NCBI RefSeq assembly: GCF_900099825.1 | Contig: NZ_LT629693.1 | Coordinates: 6,087,001 to 6,151,000, forward strand | Origin: Bradyrhizobium ottawaense | GTDB lineage: Bacteria > Pseudomonadota > Alphaproteobacteria > Rhizobiales > Xanthobacteraceae | Direction of reading: 5' to 3' | DNA length: 64,000 bases | Shown: one piece after another, positions 60,824 through 64,000 of the stretch | How positions within the stretch are numbered: position 1 is the stretch's first letter | How the letters are laid out: each line of letters begins with the position of its first letter | Notes under the pieces: generated by a model | Databases searched by the model: none | What the model was told of the DNA's origin: nothing | What the model saw: only the letters and a program-made list of their open reading frames with translations | Program-made: the position numbers and the translations under genes

Positions 60824-62596
60824 ATGTCTTTCGAAATCCAGCAATTTCTCCGTCCGGCTGCCTTAGCCGCGCCAGCGATTCCCGGGCCCAAGGACGCCGG
60901 GTTCGCACGGGCCTTTGCTGATGTCCTGACTGCCGAGGACCTCGTCGATGCGGCGGCGGTCGCCCGGGCCCGCCGCGCCGCCGAGGCGGCATCCGAACGT
61001 CTCGACTTTGTGTTGGTGAAGCTTGGGCTGATCTCGGAGAGCGACCTGTGCATCGCCTATGCCACCTATTGCAAGCTTCCCGTGGTCGGCGGTTCCGATA
61101 TTCCGGGTCAGGCCGTGCTGGCGGATCGGTTGAGGCTTCCTTTTCTGAAAGCCAACAGGCTGCTGCCGATTTCATTCGACGGCCGTTGCTTGCTGATTGC
61201 AACCGCCGATCCTTTTGTCGACGAGGCGGCGAAGGCGATCAGCTATATGCTGGAGGTCCAAGTCGAGCTTGCCGTGATTGCCCCGGCCGAGATCGAACGG
61301 GCGTTGCGCAAGCTCTATCAAGACCCTGGTACTGAATCGCATGCCGATGTCGGCGAGGATACAGCTTCCCCGATTGACGCAGGCAGCGAATACGATATCG
61401 AACGGCTGCGCGACATCGCCAACGAAGCGCCCGTCATCCGGCTCGTCAATCAGATCATATCTCGTGCCGTGGAGCGGGGCGCATCCGATGTGCACATTGA
61501 GCCGGGCCGCGATGCGGTCGCGATCCGGTATCGCATTGATGGTTTTCTCCAGCAGGATCGGATTGTGCCTGCGTCCCTGCGCGCGGCGCTGACGACGCGC
61601 GTCAAGATCATGGCCAAGCTCGATATTGCCGAGCGGCGGCTGCCGCACGATGGGCGGATCAAGACCGCGGTTCGAGGGGTCGAAATCGACATTCGCGTTT
61701 CGACGCTGCCGACTGTCTTTGGTGAGAGCATTGTGATGCGAATTCTCGACCGTACCCGCGTCGAGCTTGATTTCACCAAGCTTGGCCTTGATGCCGAGAC
61801 GCAGGAAAAATTGCATCGGCTGATGGCGCTTCCGAATGGAATTGTCCTGGTGACGGGGCCGACCGGCAGCGGCAAGACGACAACGCTTTACACCGCTTTG
61901 AAAAATCTCAATCGGCCCGAACTGAAGTTGTTCACGGTGGAAGACCCGATTGAGTACCAGCTCTCGGGGATCAACCAGATCCAGGTGCAGCCGCAGATCG
62001 GTCTGGATTTTCCGAAAGCGCTTCGCTCGATTTTGCGCCAAGACCCAGACATTGTGATGATCGGTGAAATTCGAGATCTCGAGACGGCGCGGATTGCGAT
62101 CCAGGCTGCGCTGACCGGGCATCTGGTGTTCTCCACGCTGCATACCAACGGCGCGATTGCGGCGATTACCCGTTTGATCGATATCGGGCTCGAACGGTAT
62201 CTTCTCGCCTCGACGGTCTCGGGGGTGATGGCGCAGCGCCTGGTCCGAAAGCTGTGTCCAGCCTGTTCGCGGCCTCACACCGAAAGCGAACGCCTGCATG
62301 GCAGCCTCAAGCTTGCGGCGTCGAGTGCGGCGGTCGATCTGTCGAACAGCCGGGAGCAGGTTGGCTGTGAAGCCTGCAACGGTACCGGCTATCGCGGGCG
62401 AACCACGATATGCGAGCTTCTGATCGTGGATGACGGTATCCGAGAGGCGATCGGCAGACGCAGCCAGGATCAGCGCCTGATCGAGCAACTGGCGCGAACG
62501 AGCGGATTTCGCACGCTCTATGAAGATGGCCTGTTCAAGGTGGGCGCAGGTGAGACGACCTTGGAAGAGGTCCTGCGCGTTACACGTGCATCCTAA
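60824..62596 (+). CDS. gspE: Type II secretion ATPase GspE
   Basis: 590 residues. The N1E-like region holds KLGLISESDLCIAYATYCKL. Then VNQIISRAVERGASDVHIEP (N2E), Walker A GPTGSGKT (345-352), Asp box and Walker B ILRQDPDIVMIGEIRDLETA, and His box GHLVFSTLHTNGA. The Cys4 zinc motif is C478PAC481 and C515EAC518. It powers pseudopilus assembly from the cytoplasm. Start ATG 60824; the next gene gspF begins 14 bp later. Confidence 0.95.
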   Translation: MSFEIQQFLRPAALAAPAIPGPKDAGFARAFADVLTAEDLVDAAAVARARRAAEAASERLDFVLVKLGLISESDLCIAYATYCKLPVVGGSDIPGQAVLADRLRLPFLKANRLLPISFDGRCLLIATADPFVDEAAKAISYMLEVQVELAVIAPAEIERALRKLYQDPGTESHADVGEDTASPIDAGSEYDIERLRDIANEAPVIRLVNQIISRAVERGASDVHIEPGRDAVAIRYRIDGFLQQDRIVPASLRAALTTRVKIMAKLDIAERRLPHDGRIKTAVRGVEIDIRVSTLPTVFGESIVMRILDRTRVELDFTKLGLDAETQEKLHRLMALPNGIVLVTGPTGSGKTTTLYTALKNLNRPELKLFTVEDPIEYQLSGINQIQVQPQIGLDFPKALRSILRQDPDIVMIGEIRDLETARIAIQAALTGHLVFSTLHTNGAIAAITRLIDIGLERYLLASTVSGVMAQRLVRKLCPACSRPHTESERLHGSLKLAASSAAVDLSNSREQVGCEACNGTGYRGRTTICELLIVDDGIREAIGRRSQDQRLIEQLARTSGFRTLYEDGLFKVGAGETTLEEVLRVTRAS

Positions 62597-62610
62597 AAGG
62601 GTATCGGGTC

Positions 62611-63876
62611 GTGGCAACGTTCCAGTACAAGGCTTATACGGCACAAGGGGTCATTACGGCGGGCACGATCGTGGCCGATGGTGCCGATGCGGCGATCGAT
62701 GCCCTGTATGGATCGGGTCTCACGCCGTTCGAAACCTATGGGATATCCGATGCGCAGGCCGATCGCCGAGATCATGGCCAGGCCGCGTCGCGTCAATCAG
62801 AAGTTTCGATCTGGCAACGCGAGTTTTTCGAATCCCATCGTTTCAGCCTGAAGGAACTGACGGCCTTCACCGTCGAGCTGGCGACGCTGACCACTTCCGG
62901 TTTGCCGCTGGATACCGCGTTCCGGATCATTGCCGGACCGGGGGCTGCGCCGAAGACGGCCCGGCTGGCCAATGAGCTTCTCAAGGATGTTCTCGCCGGC
63001 GCACAGCTGTCGGAGGCGATGGGGCGACGTGGTGAAATCTTTCCGCCGGACTATCGCGCGATCTTAAGCGCCGGCGAGGCCGGCGGGGTTACCGGTCAGG
63101 TTCTCAAGCAGATCGCGGACCTTCTCGTCCGCCGGCTTGAAATACGCGGCAAGATTACCTCTGCGCTCCTCTATCCGATCATTCTGGTTCTGATGTCGCT
63201 GGTCTCGGTGACCGTTATCGTATTTGTGCTCATTCCCAGCATCTCGCCGATCTTCATCGACGCAGGGCTTCCACTTCCCGGTATCTTGAGCGTTTTTGCC
63301 GATATCCAGGACAACTGGGTCAGCGTCAGTCTGGGGACTGGGGTAGCCGCGGTTGCATGCGCGTTAATCTGGCGCAAGGTCAGACAGAATGACGGGCTGA
63401 TGCTCGCGGTCGACCGGCTGAAGAGCGCTCTGCCGATCATCGGCAAACTCATTCTGGCGCGAGAAGCCGGCGGCTTCACCCGGGCTCTTGGAACGTTGCT
63501 TGGTGCGAGAGTTCCGTTGATGTCTGCCATGCAAACGGCGCGTGCGCTTGTGATCAACCGGCATCTCAATGCGCTTTATCAGCATGCGATCGGCCGCGTT
63601 CCTGAAGGTACCGCTCTGCATCGGGCCTTTGACGGAACGGGGCTGCTGCCTGCGGCGTCACTTCGGCTGATCGCCGTCGGCGAGGAATCCGGCCAACTTG
63701 CCAGCATGCTGATGCAGGTAGCAACCGTGATCGAAGCCGACCTGCAGCGCCATATCGAACGGATGGTCAGCTTGCTGACGCCTATGCTGACACTCGTCGT
63801 CGGAGGCAGCATCGGCGGATTGATCATGCATGTGATGAGCGCGGTTCTTTCCATCAACAATCTTGCATTCCAATGA
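62611..63876 (+). CDS. gspF: Type II secretion inner-membrane protein GspF
   Basis: 421 residues from GTG 62611. Two T2SF domains, each followed by hydrophobic segments: FSLKELTAFTVELATLTTSG then LPLDTAFRIIAGPG, KITSALLYPIILVLMSLVSV then TVIVFVLIPSISPIF, and EAGGFTRALGTLLGARVPLM, ending TPMLTLVVGGSIGGLIMHVM. It is the platform protein contacting GspE and GspL. Overlaps the next gene by 4 bp (ATGA). Confidence 0.94.
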   Translation: MATFQYKAYTAQGVITAGTIVADGADAAIDALYGSGLTPFETYGISDAQADRRDHGQAASRQSEVSIWQREFFESHRFSLKELTAFTVELATLTTSGLPLDTAFRIIAGPGAAPKTARLANELLKDVLAGAQLSEAMGRRGEIFPPDYRAILSAGEAGGVTGQVLKQIADLLVRRLEIRGKITSALLYPIILVLMSLVSVTVIVFVLIPSISPIFIDAGLPLPGILSVFADIQDNWVSVSLGTGVAAVACALIWRKVRQNDGLMLAVDRLKSALPIIGKLILAREAGGFTRALGTLLGARVPLMSAMQTARALVINRHLNALYQHAIGRVPEGTALHRAFDGTGLLPAASLRLIAVGEESGQLASMLMQVATVIEADLQRHIERMVSLLTPMLTLVVGGSIGGLIMHVMSAVLSINNLAFQ

Positions 63877-64000
63877 GGCGCGGCAACAACCCATCGGCCG
63901 GTTTTACCCTGGTCGAGCTGCTCGTGGTCATGGGGATCATGGCGGTAGTGCTGGTTGTCGTGCTCAATGCGCGGCCAAAGGCGGCAGCGACCAGGGTTGC
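63873..64000 (+). CDS. Type II secretion pseudopilin, GspG or GspH (cut by window end)
   Basis: Starts at ATG 63873 within the gspF stop. MRRGNNPSAGFTLVELLVVM then GIMAVVLVVVLNARPKA shows the prepilin peptidase site G-FTLVE with Glu5 and a hydrophobic helix. Only 42 residues are visible, so major (GspG) or minor (GspH) status is undecided; the short helix without the VPxxxG end leans to GspH. Confidence 0.85.
   Translation, partial: MRRGNNPSAGFTLVELLVVMGIMAVVLVVVLNARPKAAATRV

Noticed and set aside
1..64000. CRISPR array, tRNA or rRNA genes
   Set aside because: No regularly spaced direct repeats, tRNA cloverleaf with GTTCRANNC arm in context, or rRNA-like segments were recognised by eye; a covariance-model scan would be the decisive test.

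Overview
The window looks like a chromosomal segment of an alphaproteobacterium of the Bradyrhizobium / Nitrobacteraceae type. This is an inference from high-GC coding DNA, two HvrA-type H-NS proteins, a GcrA-family regulator, IalB, Omp31-like and OpgC proteins, Bug/TRAP/Liv uptake systems with class III CoA-transferases, DUF6894/DUF2934 small proteins, and many decayed insertion sequences. I found no rRNA or tRNA gene and no CRISPR array.

Layout. (1) 1-4570: the 3' part of a gene for a large repeat-containing Ala/Pro-rich protein, then an outer-membrane beta-barrel protein and a small exported protein, probably one locus. (2) 4.6-21.3 kb: an accessory, decaying region. It holds an IS66 fragment fused to an IS110 start, an H-NS-like gene, IS3 remains, small conserved hypotheticals, a short tyrosine recombinase, a 5'-truncated group II intron, DUF6894 and DUF2934 genes, a transposase relic, two different group II introns in tandem, an alpha/beta hydrolase, an IalB protein and an intact IS110 transposase. 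(3) 21.3-37.9 kb: a dense catabolic and uptake block. It has two class III CoA-transferases, a TRAP transporter with two solute receptors, a LysR regulator, a Bug-type receptor, a thiolase, a five-gene Liv-type ABC transporter and a luciferase-like monooxygenase. Together these suggest import, CoA activation and thiolytic cleavage of an unidentified organic acid. (4) 37.8-48.4 kb: OpgC-like membrane protein, an S24 repressor with its operators, a GcrA-like and a DUF6456-like gene, a BamA-like protein, an Omp31-like porin and conserved exported proteins. (5) 48.4-53.4 kb: a second decaying region with an IS66 remnant and truncated ugd, NYN-domain and integrase pieces. (6) 53.5-64 kb: an exopolysaccharide-initiating phosphoglycosyltransferase, a second H-NS-like gene, a small twin-CX3C exported protein, and the start of a type II secretion locus (gspD, lipoprotein, opposed gspK, gspE, gspF and the start of a pseudopilin gene).

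The clearest non-gene signal is a set of four 15-bp operators of form TTCNGA-N3-TCNGAA. Three lie in the divergent promoter between the S24 repressor and the GcrA/DUF6456 genes. The fourth lies upstream of a 91-residue orphan gene. I read this as a small, probably phage-derived regulatory circuit. Other points of note are the tandem introns with a separate 812-bp identical 3' copy, and structured non-coding DNA beside both IS110 sequences that could carry bridge RNA.
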